A DNA stretch of 64,000 bases from Silurus meridionalis (GCF_014805685.1 NC_060901.1:26375905-26439904), one strand, 5' to 3'; counted from the first letter of the stretch, positions 23,640 through 36,028 are shown. Program-made: numbers and translations. The notes: generated from the letters alone by a model not told the origin.

Positions 23640-24460
23640 ATAGGGATAAAAATAAAATTCAGCTGATGCTTAAAACCATAAAATCGATCTGACCTCACCA
23701 GATTTAATCTCAATCAAGACATTCATTTAGAATCATAAAAATTAAGCACTTGGTGACTTTCAGTAGAATTATTTTTATGATTCTAAATAAATGTCTTGAG
23801 AGAAGGTGGAGGAGTTCAGGTACCTGGGGCCAACAGTGTAAAGTAATGGAGAGTGTGTTAGATAAGTGAAGAAAAGAGTGCAGGCAGGGTGGAGTGGGTG
23901 GAGAAGAGTGATAGCAGGAGTGATTTGTGATAGAAGAGTATCTGTGAGAGTGAAAGGGAAAGTTTATAGGACTGTGGTGAGACCTGAGATGTTGTATGGA
24001 TTAGAGACAGTGGCATTGAGTGAAAGACAGGAGGTGGAGCTGGAGGTAGCAGAGCTGAAGATCTTGAGTGTTTTGTTGGGAGTGATGACGATGGACAGGA
24101 TTAGAAATGAGTTTATTAGAGGGACAGCGCATGAAGGATGTTTTGGAGACAAGGTGAGGGAGGTGAGATTGAGATGGTTCGGACATGTGCAGAGGAGGGA
24201 CATGAGTTATATTGGTAGAAGAATGCTGAGGATGGAGACACCAGGAAGGAGGAAAAGAGGAAGACCAAGGAGGAGGTTTATGGATGTGGTGAGTGAAGAC
24301 ATGCAGGTAGTTGGTGTGAAAGAGGCATACGTAGAGGACAGGGGGTATAGGAGCAGCCGAAAGAAGAAGAAGAAAAAGAAGAAGAAGAAATGAATGTCTT
24401 GATAAACTAAATGTGGTTTTTAAGTTCAGGATTGAGGTTATCCCTAGATGTTTTAAGGTA
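23640..24460. repeat. Long imperfect inverted repeat split by an RTE insertion
   Basis: The left arm (about 23640-23743, core caagacattcatttagaatc) is complementary to the right arm starting at 23767 (core gattctaaataaatgtcttg). The right arm resumes after the RTE copy at 24393 (aatgtcttgataaactaaat). Arms match imperfectly for roughly 100 bp. The structure suggests an old foldback/TIR element. Confidence 0.6.
23800..24392 (+). mobile_element. 5'-truncated RTE-like LINE with target-site duplication
   Basis: The open frame encodes the post-RT C-terminal region of an RTE/BovB-type LINE (LYGLETVALSERQEVELE, IRNEFIRGTAHEG, VREVRLRWFGHVQRRD, GRRKRGRPRRRFMDVV) and ends in an (AAG)n tail. It is flanked by the 10-bp direct repeat AATGTCTTGA (23790-23799 and 24393-24402), a clear insertion signature. 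Related copies are at 30530-30960 and 42486-42612. Confidence 0.85.
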
Positions 24461-24556
24461 CAATTGCGAAAAAAACAGAAAAAATGCAGAAAAAATGGCA
24501 ACATGCCAACCAGGCTTGTGCTCTACATGCCACGCTCGCCCTTCCTGTTTCACATG

Positions 24557-24558
24557 CA

Positions 24559-24607
<49 letters not shown>
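24557..24607 (+). repeat. (GA)n microsatellite
   Basis: Perfect GA dinucleotide run between the RTE copy and finTRIM E. Confidence 0.95.
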
Positions 24608-24611
<4 letters not shown>

Positions 24612-25130
24612 TGGCAGGTCCACCAGATGTTCCAGTTTGTTGAGATTAGACATGAGGAGTGTCTAAGTGAAAGCACTGACTTTAATGTTCAGCTTGTGTC
24701 AGAATCTTTAAAAAATGCTCTTACACGTATGCAAAAAGCAAGAGTAGTACTAAGAGTCAGTATAGTACAGAGCAAGCAGGTTCGAGTATTGGGTGTTTTG
24801 TATTGCAGGAGAGTGCAGTTTTTCAAGAATTCATTCTAGGAACAGTTTATTTAAATAGTATTTTAATGTTTTGTTATTTCTTGTAAACAATAAATGATAC
24901 GACTAAACGTACTGTTAAATCATAACTGTTTATCAATAGTAATATGGGTTATAATTTTATGCATGGAAAGCAAGATAAAATAGTTAATATTGAAATATTC
25001 ATAACCTCCTTGTGTTTGTGCTCCTCCTATTTCTCTCTGTAACAAACACACAGCATCAGGAAGTAACTCATCATTTGAGAAAAAAACAAAATTGATTTCT
25101 AAATCTCTCTCTGCCAGTGAGTCCAGGAAA

Positions 25131-25475
25131 ATGCCAGAGATCAGAATTTCAGTAAATCAGAAAGAATTCATCTGTCCAGTGTGTCTGGATCTCCTGAAGG
25201 ATCTGGTGGCTACACCGTGTGGTCACAGTTTCTGTAAGGTGTGTATTAATCACCACTGGAATCAGGATGTTCAGAAGGGCATCTACAGCTGTCCTCAGTG
25301 CAGAGACACTTTCACGCCAAGGCCCGTTCTTCGCACAAACAACGTGCTGGCTAAAGTGGTGGAGAAACTGAAGAAAAAGTTTGAAGTCCAAGCTGCCTTA
25401 CCTGATCACTGTTATGCCGGACCTGGAGATGTGGAGTGTGATTTTTGGAAACACTTGGGTGTCCCAGCCTTATAA
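25131..25475 (+). pseudogene. finTRIM E: RING-only fragment
   Basis: ATG followed by an open frame of 114 codons. It has a full RING (CPVC, CGHSFC, CINHHW, CPQC, all eight ligands present) and the start of B-box 1 up to GDVECDF, where homology stops abruptly; the frame then runs WKHLGVPAL to a stop. No coiled coil or SPRY exon follows on the plus strand. The upstream 125 bp match the class II block of C and H, so the promoter may survive. Either a decayed pseudogene or a small RING protein able to compete for E2 enzymes; the former is more likely. The N-terminus (MPEIRISVNQKEF) has diverged more than in other paralogs. Confidence 0.7.
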
Positions 25476-25539
25476 CATGACGCTTTTTAAAATGTATGTT
25501 ATATAACTAATTAAATCAATGATAGGATTGTATATTAGG

Positions 25540-25790
25540 TTTTCTATATGGTTCCTCTCAAGGATTCTTCCTTATACCATCTCAGAGAGTTTTTCCTTCA
25601 TCACAGTCGTAACTGGTTTGTTCATTAGGGATAAACTTATATTGACAAGGAACAAACTTCTAGGTATTAAACTAATAAAATGTACTCTTTTATACAACTT
25701 TATAACCGCTTTACATCCGTAAAGCTGCTTTGAGACATTTTCCAAATTTTATAGTGCTTTACAAATAATATGAATCAATTTGAATGTGTG
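25540..25790 (+). repeat. Dispersed fish repeat (3' tail type)
   Basis: Contains ctctcaaggattcttcctta, agggataaactta and aaagctgctttgagacattt. Further copies: 28165-28370 (reverse), 59620-59860 and 63070-63165. Probably the tail of a SINE or L2-type LINE. Confidence 0.65.
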
Positions 25791-25889
25791 CTGCAATGAA
25801 CATTTATCCCTTAATTCTGTCATTGATTTTTCAATATTTACCTCCCCCTCTGGTGAAATGTAGAACAGCAGCATCTCGCTCTTATAGAT

Positions 25890-25996
25890 AATGACTCCAT
25901 GTTGTCCATGTTGTGTGTGTTTCTAGGAGCAGCTCCATCTCTGCTCACCTTTATACTGTTCACAGCCTGTATTAGTTCCTGCACCTTCTGCTGAAG
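25890..25996 (-). pseudogene. Inverted remnant of finTRIM coiled-coil exon 2
   Basis: The reverse complement reads cttcagcagaaggtgcagga ... aggctgtgaacagtataaag, then the exon 2 donor and the conserved start of intron 2 with aacatggacaacatggagtc. Only the last half of the 96-bp exon survives. The flank at 25835-25880 resembles the sequence upstream of finTRIM F (27196-27245), so this patch is a chimera of two finTRIM pieces. Confidence 0.8.
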
Positions 25997-25999
25997 ACA

Positions 26000-27190
26000 A
26001 AATAAATTGGTTATAAATTATAATTAAATTGTTAGTTTTAAGTTTACATGGTTAACGATAAATGTAGAAACCACTTAATTGAGCTAGTTGAGTACTGATG
26101 TCATCATGTGGCTGTGGAGAGCTTTCTGGCTCAGGGTAGGAAGTGACAGAAGACATTAGCATTATTCTCTTTAATTTAATTTTTCCATCATTTCAGCCAT
26201 GCATCTTAATCCACCGTCTTTCATGTAATGGAGACATTGGAGCGAGGCATGGTCCAAACAGAGAGTGAATGCTTGTCCCAGCAGATAGTACCAGATTATA
26301 AAGACCATCCACTTGATGGCCAGGCAATTCCTTTAGGTAGTGCTGCACTGGCTCTCCTGCACCAAGAGCTACGTAAGCCTAAAATACAAGTCTTATTTGA
26401 TAATTTACCTTTCATCATTTTTTCCAATTACCTTAATAAAAACTTTTTGCACCACAGTCCTCGGAGTCCTGCTTTAGGGTCCGCCATTAGTGTACGTGTC
26501 GCCAAAGCAACTTTCCAGTATACGAAGCTTTAGTTTTAGAATTCGCAGACGATATTGGGCATAGATGCAAGACTGGATGAACTGCTGCTGTATTATATCA
26601 AAAGTACTGTAATGGACTGAGGCCCATTGAATCCATCAACTGAAGTATTTCACCTTCTTTTATAAGTCTCCATTTTCTGCTTGCTGAACCGAATCCTCCA
26701 TGTAGGCACACTGAATAAAAAAGGCTTAACGAACTGTGAAAACATGATCAGTGCCTGTAAGTGACAATCCCAAATCTCCCAAATAAAACTTCTAAATGTG
26801 TTTACATGTGACAATTAAAGTGAAAGCAATATTAGGGTTCAAAAAGAAGAGAGTTATAAGTAAATATAAGTGATTCTTGTGAGAATCAGTGCATCAGTGG
26901 AGGGAGTCTGTGCAGAGAATATGAGCTCTTGAGTTCTTCTGTGCTACTTTTTTCTCTTTAACACACAACCACACACACTTATTAATATAAAAATATTAAA
27001 GATCTTATACCAACACAAATTATTTATGTGGCCCAGAAATAAATGTACAAAAACCCTTCCTTTCCCATTAACAGCTTAAATAATTAACAATATTGTAACA
27101 CATTATACTGTATAACTAAGAGTCGTGGATTTCAGCTTCATATAAGTTTGATATATTTGTTATTTCCTGTGTAAAACATGTGAAAGTTTT
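26000..27190. other. Spacer E-F, no gene recognised
   Basis: An open frame at 26228-26533 has no recognised domain and is interrupted soon after; it may be old retroelement sequence. No other feature seen. Confidence 0.4.
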
Positions 27191-27254
27191 TTAAGCTTTT
27201 CCTCCCCCTCTGGTGAAATGTGGAACAGCAACATTTGGCTTCTATCTCTTGTCT

Positions 27255-27267
27255 GAAAAACGAAACT
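27255..27267 (+). promoter_or_regulatory. ISRE/IRF-like site upstream of finTRIM F
   Basis: GAAAAACGAAACT lies 46 bp before the ATG. It resembles the interferon-stimulated response element (paired GAAA half-sites) with imperfect spacing. finTRIMs are known to be induced by virus and interferon in trout and zebrafish, so a functional site is plausible but not shown. Confidence 0.4.
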
Positions 27268-27312
27268 GAACTCTGAGTGCTGCTTGTTCTCTCAGTGTGT
27301 GAGCTTAGCAAA

Positions 27313-28848
27313 ATGGCAGAGGCCAGTATTTTGGTAGATCAGGATCAGTTCATCTGTCTAGTGTGTCTGGATCTCCTAAAGGATCCGGTGACTGTCTCGT
27401 GTGGTCACAGTTTCTGTAAGGAGTGTATTAATCATCACTGGAATCAGGAGGATCAGAAGGGCGTCTACAGCTGTCCTCAATGCAGAGATACTTTTACTGC
27501 AAGGCCTGTTCTGCTCAGAAACACCATGCTAGCTGAAGTAGTGGAAAAACTGAAGAAGAAGACTGAAGTCCAAACTGCTTCTCCTGATCACTGTTACGCC
27601 AGACCTGGAGATGTGGAGTGTGATTTCTGCACTGGGAGAAAACACAAAGCTGTCAAGTGCTGTCTGGTGTGTGTGACTTCTTTTTGTGAAATTCATCTTA
27701 AACCTCATCTAGAAGTTCCTGCTTTAAAAAAACACACATTAACTGAAGCCTCAGAAAAACTTCAACAGAAGATCTGCTCTGAACATAACAAGCTGTTTGA
27801 GATCTACTGCAGAACTGATGAGACCTGCATCTGTTATTTATGTACGATGGATAAACATAAAGGACACGACACCATCACAGCCTCAGGAGAACGAGCTGAG
27901 AAACAGGTGAGAACTAGAAAACTGTCTAGAATGAATTCATGCTGGTTTATTTTCTTATCTAGATGTAATTGCTTTAGTTGGTTATAGGATTTTTTTTTAT
28001 TTTTATTAAAGTTAAAATGTGTTGGTTGTAATCATGAGTGTTACAATTCACCCACGACTGCACACCTGATCTTGGCTCAAACTCGGTTATCAATTCTACA
28101 GATGGCACCATGATGGTAGGTCTAAATAGTAACAGCGATTAAAGAGTCTACAGGAAATTACTTTGTCAAGTCAAATCAAGTCAAGTTTATTTCTATAGCG
28201 CTTTTCACAACAGACATTGTCTCAAAGCAGCTTTACAGAAATCAACAGTGAAGGTGAATGGTGTGCATTTATCCCTGATGAGCAGCTGTGGCGACTGTGG
28301 CAAAGTAAAACTGCCTTAGATGTAATGAGGAAGAAACCTTAAGAGGAACCAGACTCCTCTCCTCTGGCACATGACAGTGAGGTTTTTATTCAACATTGAG
28401 AAGACCAAATGTTCTCATTATTACACAGAGCTGTCTAGAGATTTGTGGACTCATCATGATACGGATTTTAACACTATGAAGTGGACTAACAATACATATT
28501 TTTTAGAAAACTGAAGTACCAGTTCTTTAGGCATTGTAATGAAATAAAACACACCACACACACACACACACACACACACACAGATCAAAAATAATAATAA
28601 TAATAATATTATACCTCATACTTTATAAAAAGCTAACTGTAATTGCTTTCTCCACAGAGTGAGTTAAAGGAGCAGCAGATGAAATCCCATCAGAGAATCC
28701 AGGAGAAGCAGAAGAAGGTGCAGGAGCTGAAACAGGCTGTGAACACTATAAAGGTGAGCAGTGAGCAGAGACGGAGCTGCTCCTAGAAACACACACAACA
28801 TGGACAACATGGAGTCATTTAGAGTCCCAGTGACAGAGGGAATGATAG

Positions 28849-28904
<56 letters not shown>

Positions 28905-29877
28905 TAACAGCTCAGTGCACAGACAGCAGTGGAGGACAGTGAGAGGATCTTTACTGAGCTGATCAGCTCCATGGAGAAAATGCGCTCGGAGGTGAAGGAG
29001 ATGATCAGAGCTCAGGAGGAGGCTGAACTGAGTCGACCTGAACGACTCCTGGAGGAACTGGAGCAGGAGATCGCTGATCTTCAGAGGAGAGTCACTGAGC
29101 TGGAGCAGCTTTCACACACACATGATCACATCCATTTCCTCCAGGTAACACACACTGTCTGATCTACAGAACCAGCTGTTCCTCACACACTCTCTAAAAC
29201 ACCTCTCATTAGGGGGACAATAAATGTCCCTGTCTGACACCACAAGTGTGTCTTTACTCTGAGATCATTCGTTCCTCTCTTTCTGTAGAGTTTCCAGTCT
29301 CTCTGTGTCTCTGCTGGACGTCAGTCTCCTACAGGGAAAAGACCAGATTTTCACACATCCAGCATCACTGTCCATCAACATCACTTCTCAGATGGAATGA
29401 GGAAATATTTCTCAGATCTGAAGAAGAGACTTGAGGAATTCTGTGAGGAGGAATTCAACAAAATCCCTGCACAAGGTAAGAGGAGCTGTTCCTGTTGGAG
29501 AAACACAATGATGGAGGTCTTTACTCGCTCTGTGACAGAGTGATGTCGAGGGGTCAGTCTTCATTCCTGAGCATCAAAGTTCTGCACAGTTTAGAGTTTT
29601 TAACACTCACCTGATTCCAGTCTTGATGATAAACTGCTGATGTGAAGGAGTTTGTGTTCGAGCTGAGAAACCCTGCCCTCTGGTGCTTAATGAATGAAGT
29701 CTTACACGTGACCTACACACGTTTCTGATCTACACACGTTTTTGATCTACAAAAATAATAATAAGTCTCTGATTTTATGTGTTTTGTTATCTGATCATTT
29801 TATTTTTGTTTCACAGTTCAGTCTTTTCTCTCAGAGCCACAGAGCAGAGACAGGTTTCTGAAATGTACGTTTCACAA

Positions 29878-29958
<81 letters not shown>

Positions 29959-30520
29959 GTTCTCATTGTTTAGTTTGTTTTTCTCTTTTATTTTAGATTC
30001 CTGTTATCTCACTCTGGATCCCAACACGGCACATTGTTACCTCATTCTGTCTAAGAAGAACAGAGCAGTGAGATACAGTGTGAGAGAGCAGTGGTACTCT
30101 GATCATCCAGAGAGATTTGACTACTGGCCCCAGGTGTTGTGTGAGGAGAGTGTGTGTGGACGCTGTTACTGGGAGGTGGAGTGGAGCGGTGTGAGTGTGT
30201 CTATATCAGTCTCATATAAAAACATCAGAAGGAAAGGACGGGGTGATGAGTGTAGGTTTGGACTTATCAATCAGTCCTGGAGTCTGCAGTGTTCTTCTTC
30301 TGCACTCTGTTTCTATCACAACAACATTAAGACTGATCTCAGAGTTCCAGCACCATCCAGAATAGGAGTGTATCTGGATCACAGTGCAGGAACTCTGTCC
30401 TTCTACAGCGTCTCTGACACCATGAAGCTCCTCCACAGAGTCCAAACCACATTTACTCAGCCTCTATTTGCTGGATTTGGACCTTTATTGTCTACTGTGA
30501 AATTGTGTCATCCAAAATAA
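27313..30520 (+). CDS. finTRIM F: full-length finTRIM
   Basis: Six coding exons in frame: 27313-27906, 28658-28753, 28911-29144, 29289-29475, 29817-29864 and 29997-30520, giving 560 aa. RING Cys/His ligands at about residues 15-57, B-box 1 about 103-132, B-box 2 about 155-185, coiled coil about 199-370, PRY-SPRY about 387-560. The start matches the paralog consensus (aaaATGGCAGAGGCC); an in-frame ATG 36 bp upstream is not conserved. The upstream block differs from both common classes and carries an ISRE-like site. (TG)n and (CA)n tracts flank exon 3 and exon 5. AATAAA (30516-30521) overlaps the stop. An RTE copy lies immediately downstream. Expected to be a cytoplasmic RING E3 with SPRY target recognition. 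Confidence 0.85.
28165..28370 (-). repeat. Dispersed fish repeat, reverse copy
   Basis: In finTRIM F intron 1. The reverse complement carries aaagctgctttgagacaatg and gcgctatagaaataaacttg, the same family as 25540-25790. Confidence 0.65.
28851..28902 (+). repeat. (TG)n tract at the exon 3 acceptor of finTRIM F
   Basis: Perfect repeat running into cctaacag. Confidence 0.9.
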
Positions 30521-30529
30521 ATTGTGTAG

Positions 30530-30960
30530 TCTTCTTCTTCTTTTTCTTTTGGCTGCTCCCATTAGGGGGCGCCACAGCAGATCATCTGTCTCCATACGAC
30601 CCTGTCCTCTACATCTGCCTCTTTCACACTAACTACCTGCATGTCTTCCCTCACCACATCCATAAACCTCCTCCTTGGTCTTCCTCTTTTCCTCCTTCCT
30701 GGTGGCTCCATCCTCAGCATTCTCTTACCAATATAACTCATGTCCCTTCTCTGCACATGTCCAAACCATCTCAAGCTCACCTCCCTCACCTTGTCACCAA
30801 ACATCCAACATGTGCTGTCCCTCTAATAAACTCATTTCTAATCTTGTCCATCGTCGTCACTCCCAACGAAAACCTCAACATCTCCAGCTCCACCTCCTGT
30901 CTTTTAATCAATGCCACTGTCTCTAATCCATATAACCATGTAATCCATACAATCCATGTA
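30530..30960 (-). mobile_element. RTE-like LINE 3' fragment
   Basis: The minus-strand frame has VREVSLRWFGHVQRRDMSY and GRRKRGRPRRRFMDVV, with a (CTT)n (AAG tail) at its left border. It is the same family as 23800-24392 in opposite orientation, inserted about 10 bp after the finTRIM F stop. Confidence 0.8.
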
Positions 30961-31383
30961 GTGTTTGATGTAAAATTCCTGCATGTTCCCACGTTGTTGC
31001 TTAAACATCTGGCTTACTAGCACACAATCCAGCAGCAATCTAATATTTTAATAGATATCAGTAGTTATTAAATAAAAGGTCAAATAATATCTCATGATCT
31101 CATGAACTAACTAACAAACAATAATCAATCCACACCAGAACAACATCTGGATTATGTGTTACCTGAAATATATGCCTCTGTGAAACAGGAAGTCATGGTT
31201 CTGATGAATGTTCTGCAGCAGCAGCTCTGACTGTAGCTCAGATTTATATTAATATTCTAATACAATGTTCGTTCTATAATAACAGCTCTCACATTATTCT
31301 CTATAAGTACTATATAACATTTTATTCGGCTAGAAATCATTTAAAACCATTAGTCATTTAACACATCAAATGTGTATCTCTCT

Positions 31384-31387
<4 letters not shown>

Positions 31388-31459
<72 letters not shown>
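31388..31459 (+). repeat. (AT)n microsatellite
   Basis: About 36 uninterrupted AT units. Confidence 0.95.
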
Positions 31460-31464
<5 letters not shown>

Positions 31465-31499
31465 AATATAAATAAAGTGTATTTTAATTCCTAATGTTT

Positions 31500-31980
31500 T
31501 TTCGCTTCATTCATGTTTATAAACAGTGTAACATCTTACCTCTGGACCACCAGATGGCGCCCTAACCACATGCTGAATCTCTTCAGTATTTAATCCACTC
31601 CTTTAATGTTTGTTCTAATAAAACACACATGGAGCACTCAGTACTTATGAGCTCTTTCATCTGAGAGCCGAGCTGTGTTTAATCTGGATTGATCTCCTGA
31701 TTATGATCTTAAATCACCTCTGCCTTTGTCTAGACCTTTACTTTTAATCAGATCTCTGGTCTACTGTGTTTTAAAACTTTTAAATATTTCAGCGTGGGTT
31801 TCTTTATGTTCCACCAGTGTTCTACTTCTCAAAGGCAGGAGGATTGAATTAGACAAAATGGAGACATCACTGACGGCTCATCATGAAGTGTTGAGGCACT
31901 CGTTAAGTGGAGACTCTATGAGCAGTGAACGATGCAGTGACAGAATGAGGGAAATATTTCAGCAGAACAAATGACACCGA
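31500..31980 (+). repeat. Duplicated spacer block, copy 1
   Basis: Shares with 44340-44790, in the same order: gtaacatcttacct, accaccaga.ggcgcc, cacatggagcactcagta, a gagctgagctgtgtt-like motif, tctggattgatc and atgaagtgttgaggcac. Short open frames in both are not conserved as protein. The two copies bracket finTRIMs G and H. Confidence 0.7.
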
Positions 31981-31999
31981 GTTATTGTTGGTGCTTGTT

Positions 32000-33040
32000 A
32001 TGAGACTGTAAATTCTCTTGTTGTGAAGATCCAGAGTTGATGATAAAAGCCGCTTGGGTTGTGTTGATTTCAACAATGTGGTGCTTCACTATTAAAAACC
32101 TCCAAATAACACTTGGACCACATTAGTCTATTATCCATTGTGCTTTTCTACCTCACTTTCCTCCACCATGTGGCTTCTGTAGTCATTTCTAAGGTGATCG
32201 CTGATCATCAGTTTGCAGACAGAATCTCTACTTTATTTACACTGACTGATAGTCATTTGATATCTTCTACATATTTACATTATAATTTAATAATTGAAAA
32301 GTCGATGAAGGGATTTTGTTAAAAGGTTGATTATTTTTTATGACAGAATTGTTTATGATGTTAATTTTTGTTACGTCTGTATAAATGTGTTCATCCTATA
32401 GTATAAAATATGTATATATTGAGTTGTGTTTATATTTGTGTTAATGTCCATACCTCATACTTACCTCAGTAATTACTTACACTGGTTCATTCTAAGGTGG
32501 TGGATTAAACTGTGCTGCCATGAGCAATTCTTACCAATACTGGAGTTTGCTTGTATTTATGTATCTCTTATTTCCACCATTTATTTGGACCATCTGATGC
32601 ATAACCATGTCCTGGTGTTTCAGAAACGCTCCTCCAAGTGCTAGAGATATGTTGGGGAGAGATGTCAGGAGCACCAGTGTTCCTACCGAGTGTACTTCAG
32701 TCACTTTATTCAACAATGCTTTCTGTGTGACCAGACCAGACCCGAGCTAAGGTTTGAAGCAGGAGCTTTTCTTTCAGATAAGTCAGTTTAATTTTATCCT
32801 TGATGCAATACTTGAGAGCCCTGATCATCTCCAGAGTTGACTAGGACACTTAGTCCCAGCTCGAAGTTTCCACTCAGGCAATGCATGTTCTACAGGAGAT
32901 TCAAATGTATTCTAATCTCACCAGCATCAAGCTGCCACTGCTGGGTTCCTTGAGCAAGAACCTTAACCATCACCCCAGCAGCTGTACAAATGAGGTCATT
33001 GTAAGTCTCTCTGGATAAGGGTGTCTATGTAATGAATGTA
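32000..33040. other. Spacer F-G, nothing recognised
   Basis: AT-rich, no conserved exon. A gcacgagcaagaaccttaacc-like stretch near 32950 resembles fish dispersed repeats but was not assigned. Confidence 0.35.
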
Positions 33041-33049
33041 AGGAGAGAA

Positions 33050-33357
33050 TGAGGAAGTGTGTATAAAGACTGGACAGTGGTCCATGATCTGACTGGAGAA
33101 TCTCACTTATGCAATAAATCATTTATTTACAGAATGTCCCAATAGGAGCTGTAATGATTAATGACATTACAGCATATTATTCTGAATAACTAATAGTCAT
33201 GGAGTTTATCTTCATCTTCATCCTTTCAAGCTCCACCTACTCTCGCATTCACATTGAACACAGAAGCTCAAAGTTCATTCAGATAAAACACTGAACTCAC
33301 ATTGAGGCTTCCTCTGTGTCTCTTTATCTTTTTTCTATCTCTGTGAATGTGGGCAAA
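33050..33357 (+). promoter_or_regulatory. Class I finTRIM upstream block (locus G)
   Basis: The distal part (gactggacagtggtccatga, 33070 region) matches the finTRIM D upstream at 17340-17460. The proximal part holds catcttcatcctttcaagct and AGCTCAAAGTTCATTCAG, as in B and D. Confidence 0.5.
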
Positions 33358-34366
33358 ATGGCAGAGGCCAGTATTTCAGTAGATCAGGATCAGTTCATCT
33401 GTCCAGTGTGTCTGGATCTCCTGAAGGATCCGGTGACTGTCCCATGTGGTCACAGTTTCTGTAAGGTGTGTATTAATCAACACTGGGATCAGGAGGAACA
33501 GAAGGGTGTCTACAGCTGTCCTCAGTGCAGAGACACTTTCACTCCAAGGCCTGTTCTACGCAGAAACAACATGCTGGCTGAAGTGGTGGAGAAACTGAAG
33601 AAGAAGACTGAAGTCCAAGCTGCTTCTCCTGACCACTGTTACGCCGGACCTGGAGATGTGGAGTGTGATTTCTGCACTGTGAGAAAACACAAAGCCGTCA
33701 AGTCCTGTCTGGTGTGTGTGGCTTCTTTTTGTGAAATTCATCTGAAACCTCATCTAGACGTTCCTGCTTTGAAAAAACACACATTAACTGAAGCCTCAGC
33801 AAAGCTACAAGAGAAGATCTGTTCTAAACATGATGAAGTACTGAAGATCTACTGCAGAACGGATCAAATATCCATTTGCTCTTTGTGCATGTTGGATAAA
33901 CATAAAGGCCATGACGCTGTATCAGTTACAGCAGGAAGAGCTGAGAAACAGGTGAGAACTCGTCCTAATGATATGTCTCATTGAGATTCAGCAGCTTTGG
34001 TCAGTTATAGCATTTAACTTCATATTTTCTGGTCTCATTTGAAGTAAATTTATTTTTACTCAGTGTTCTTCATAATCAGATCAGAGGAGTGAACATTTAA
34101 TCAGCCAACGTCCATTTTACACCTGAAACTCGTCCACATGAGAGAAAACTTGAGTGAACTTTAATAGTAATGATTTCTCCTTAGAGTGAGTTAAAGAAGC
34201 AGCAGATGAAATCCCAGCAGAGAATCCAGGAGAAGCAGAAGAAGGTGCAGGAGCTGAAACAGGCTGTGAACACTATAAAGGTGAGCAGTGAGCAGAGATG
34301 GAGCTGCTCCTAGAAACACACACAACATGGAGCCATTTGGAGTCCCAGTGACAGAGGGAATGATAG

Positions 34367-34445
<79 letters not shown>

Positions 34446-35407
34446 CTAACAGCTCAGTGCACAGACAGCAGTGGAGGACAGTGAGAAGATCTTTACTGAG
34501 ATGATCAGCTCCATGGAGAAAATGCGCTCGGAGGTGAAGGAGATGATCAGAGCTCAGGAGGAGGCTGAACTGAGTCGACCTGAACGACTCCTGGAGGAAC
34601 TGGAGCAGGAGATCACTGATCTTCAGAGGAGAGTCACTGAGCTGGAGCAGCTTTCACACACACATGATCACATCCATTTTCTCCAGGTAACACACACTGT
34701 CTGCTCTACAGAACCAGCTGTTCCTCACACACAGTCTCTAAAGCACCACTCATTAAGGGAACAATAAATGTCCCTGTCTGGCATCACAAGTGTGTCTGTA
34801 CTCTATGATCATTCGTTCCTCTCTTTCTGTAGAGTTTCCAGTCTCTCTGTGTCTCTGCTGGACGTCAGTCTCCTCCAGGGGAAAGACAAGATTTTTACAC
34901 ATCCAACATCACTGTCCATCAACATCACTTATCACATGGAATGAGGAAATATTTCTCAGATCTAAAGAAGAAACTTGAGGAATTCTGTGAGGAGGAATTC
35001 AACAAAATCCCTGCACAAGGTAAGAGGAGCTGTTCCTGCTGGAGAAACACAATGATGGAGGTCTTTACTCGCTCTGTGACAGAGTGATGTCGAGGGGTCA
35101 GTCTTCATTCCTGAGCATCAAAGTTCTGCACAGTTTAGAGTTTTTAACACTCACCTGATTCCAGTCTTGATGATGAACTGCTGATGTGAAGGAGTTTGTG
35201 TTCGAGCTGAGAAACTCTGCCCTCTGGTGCTTCAAGACTGAAGTCTGACACGTGACCTACACACGTTTCTCATCTACACACGTTTCTGATGATTGATATA
35301 AATATCAGATTTTTTGTGTTTTATCATCTGATAATTTTATTTCTGTCTCCACAGTTCAGTCTTTTCTCTCAGAGCCACAGAGCAGACATGAGTTTCTGAA
35401 ATGTACG

Positions 35408-35467
<60 letters not shown>

Positions 35468-36028
35468 TTCACATTGTTCAGCTTGTTTTGATCTTTCATT
35501 TTAGATTCCTGTTATCTGACTCTGGATCCCAACACGGCACATCATAAACTCATTCTGTCTGAGAAGAACAGAGCAGTGAGATACAGTGAGCGAGAGCAGC
35601 AGAACTCTGATCATCCAGAGAGATTTGACTCCTGGCCTCAGTTGTTGTGTGAGCAGAGTGTGTGTGGACGCTGTTACTGGGAGATGGAGTGGAGGGGTGT
35701 GGGTGTGGATATTTCAGTTTCATATAAAGACATCAGAAGGAAAGGACGGGGTGATGAGTGTAGGTTTGGACGCAACAATCGGTCCTGGAGTCTGTGGTGT
35801 TGTTCTTCCTCTCTCTGTTTCTTTCACAACAACATTAAGACTGATCTCAGAGTTCCATCACCATCCAGAATTGGACTGTATGTGAATCACAGTGCAGGAA
35901 CTCTGTCCTTCTACAGCGTCTCTGACACCATGAAGCTCCTCCACAGAGTCCAAACCACATTCACTCAGCCTCTATATGCTGGATTTGGACTTTACTCTTC
36001 TACTGTGAGATTTTGTGATCCAGAATAA
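33358..36028 (+). CDS. finTRIM G: full-length finTRIM
   Basis: Exons 33358-33951, 34185-34280, 34453-34686, 34833-35019, 35355-35402 and 35505-36028 join in frame to 560 aa. RING (CPVC...CGHSFC...CPQC), B-boxes, coiled coil and PRY-SPRY ([29 protein letters not shown]) are all present. The end of exon 1 (about 33817-33930, KHDEVLKIYCRTDQISICSL) differs sharply from other paralogs while the surrounding sequence is nearly identical, suggesting gene conversion; the B-box 2 zinc ligands are kept. The upstream block is class I (with B and D), but exons 4-6 belong to the C/F/H group. AATAAA (36024-36029) overlaps the stop. Confidence 0.87.
34369..34444 (+). repeat. (TG)n tract at the exon 3 acceptor of finTRIM G
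   Basis: The longest of the family, about 38 units, running into ttctaacag. Confidence 0.9.

Noticed and set aside
26228..26533. A 101-codon open frame as a gene
   Set aside because: No recognised domain, no conserved start or splice context, and similar length expected by chance or from old retroelements.
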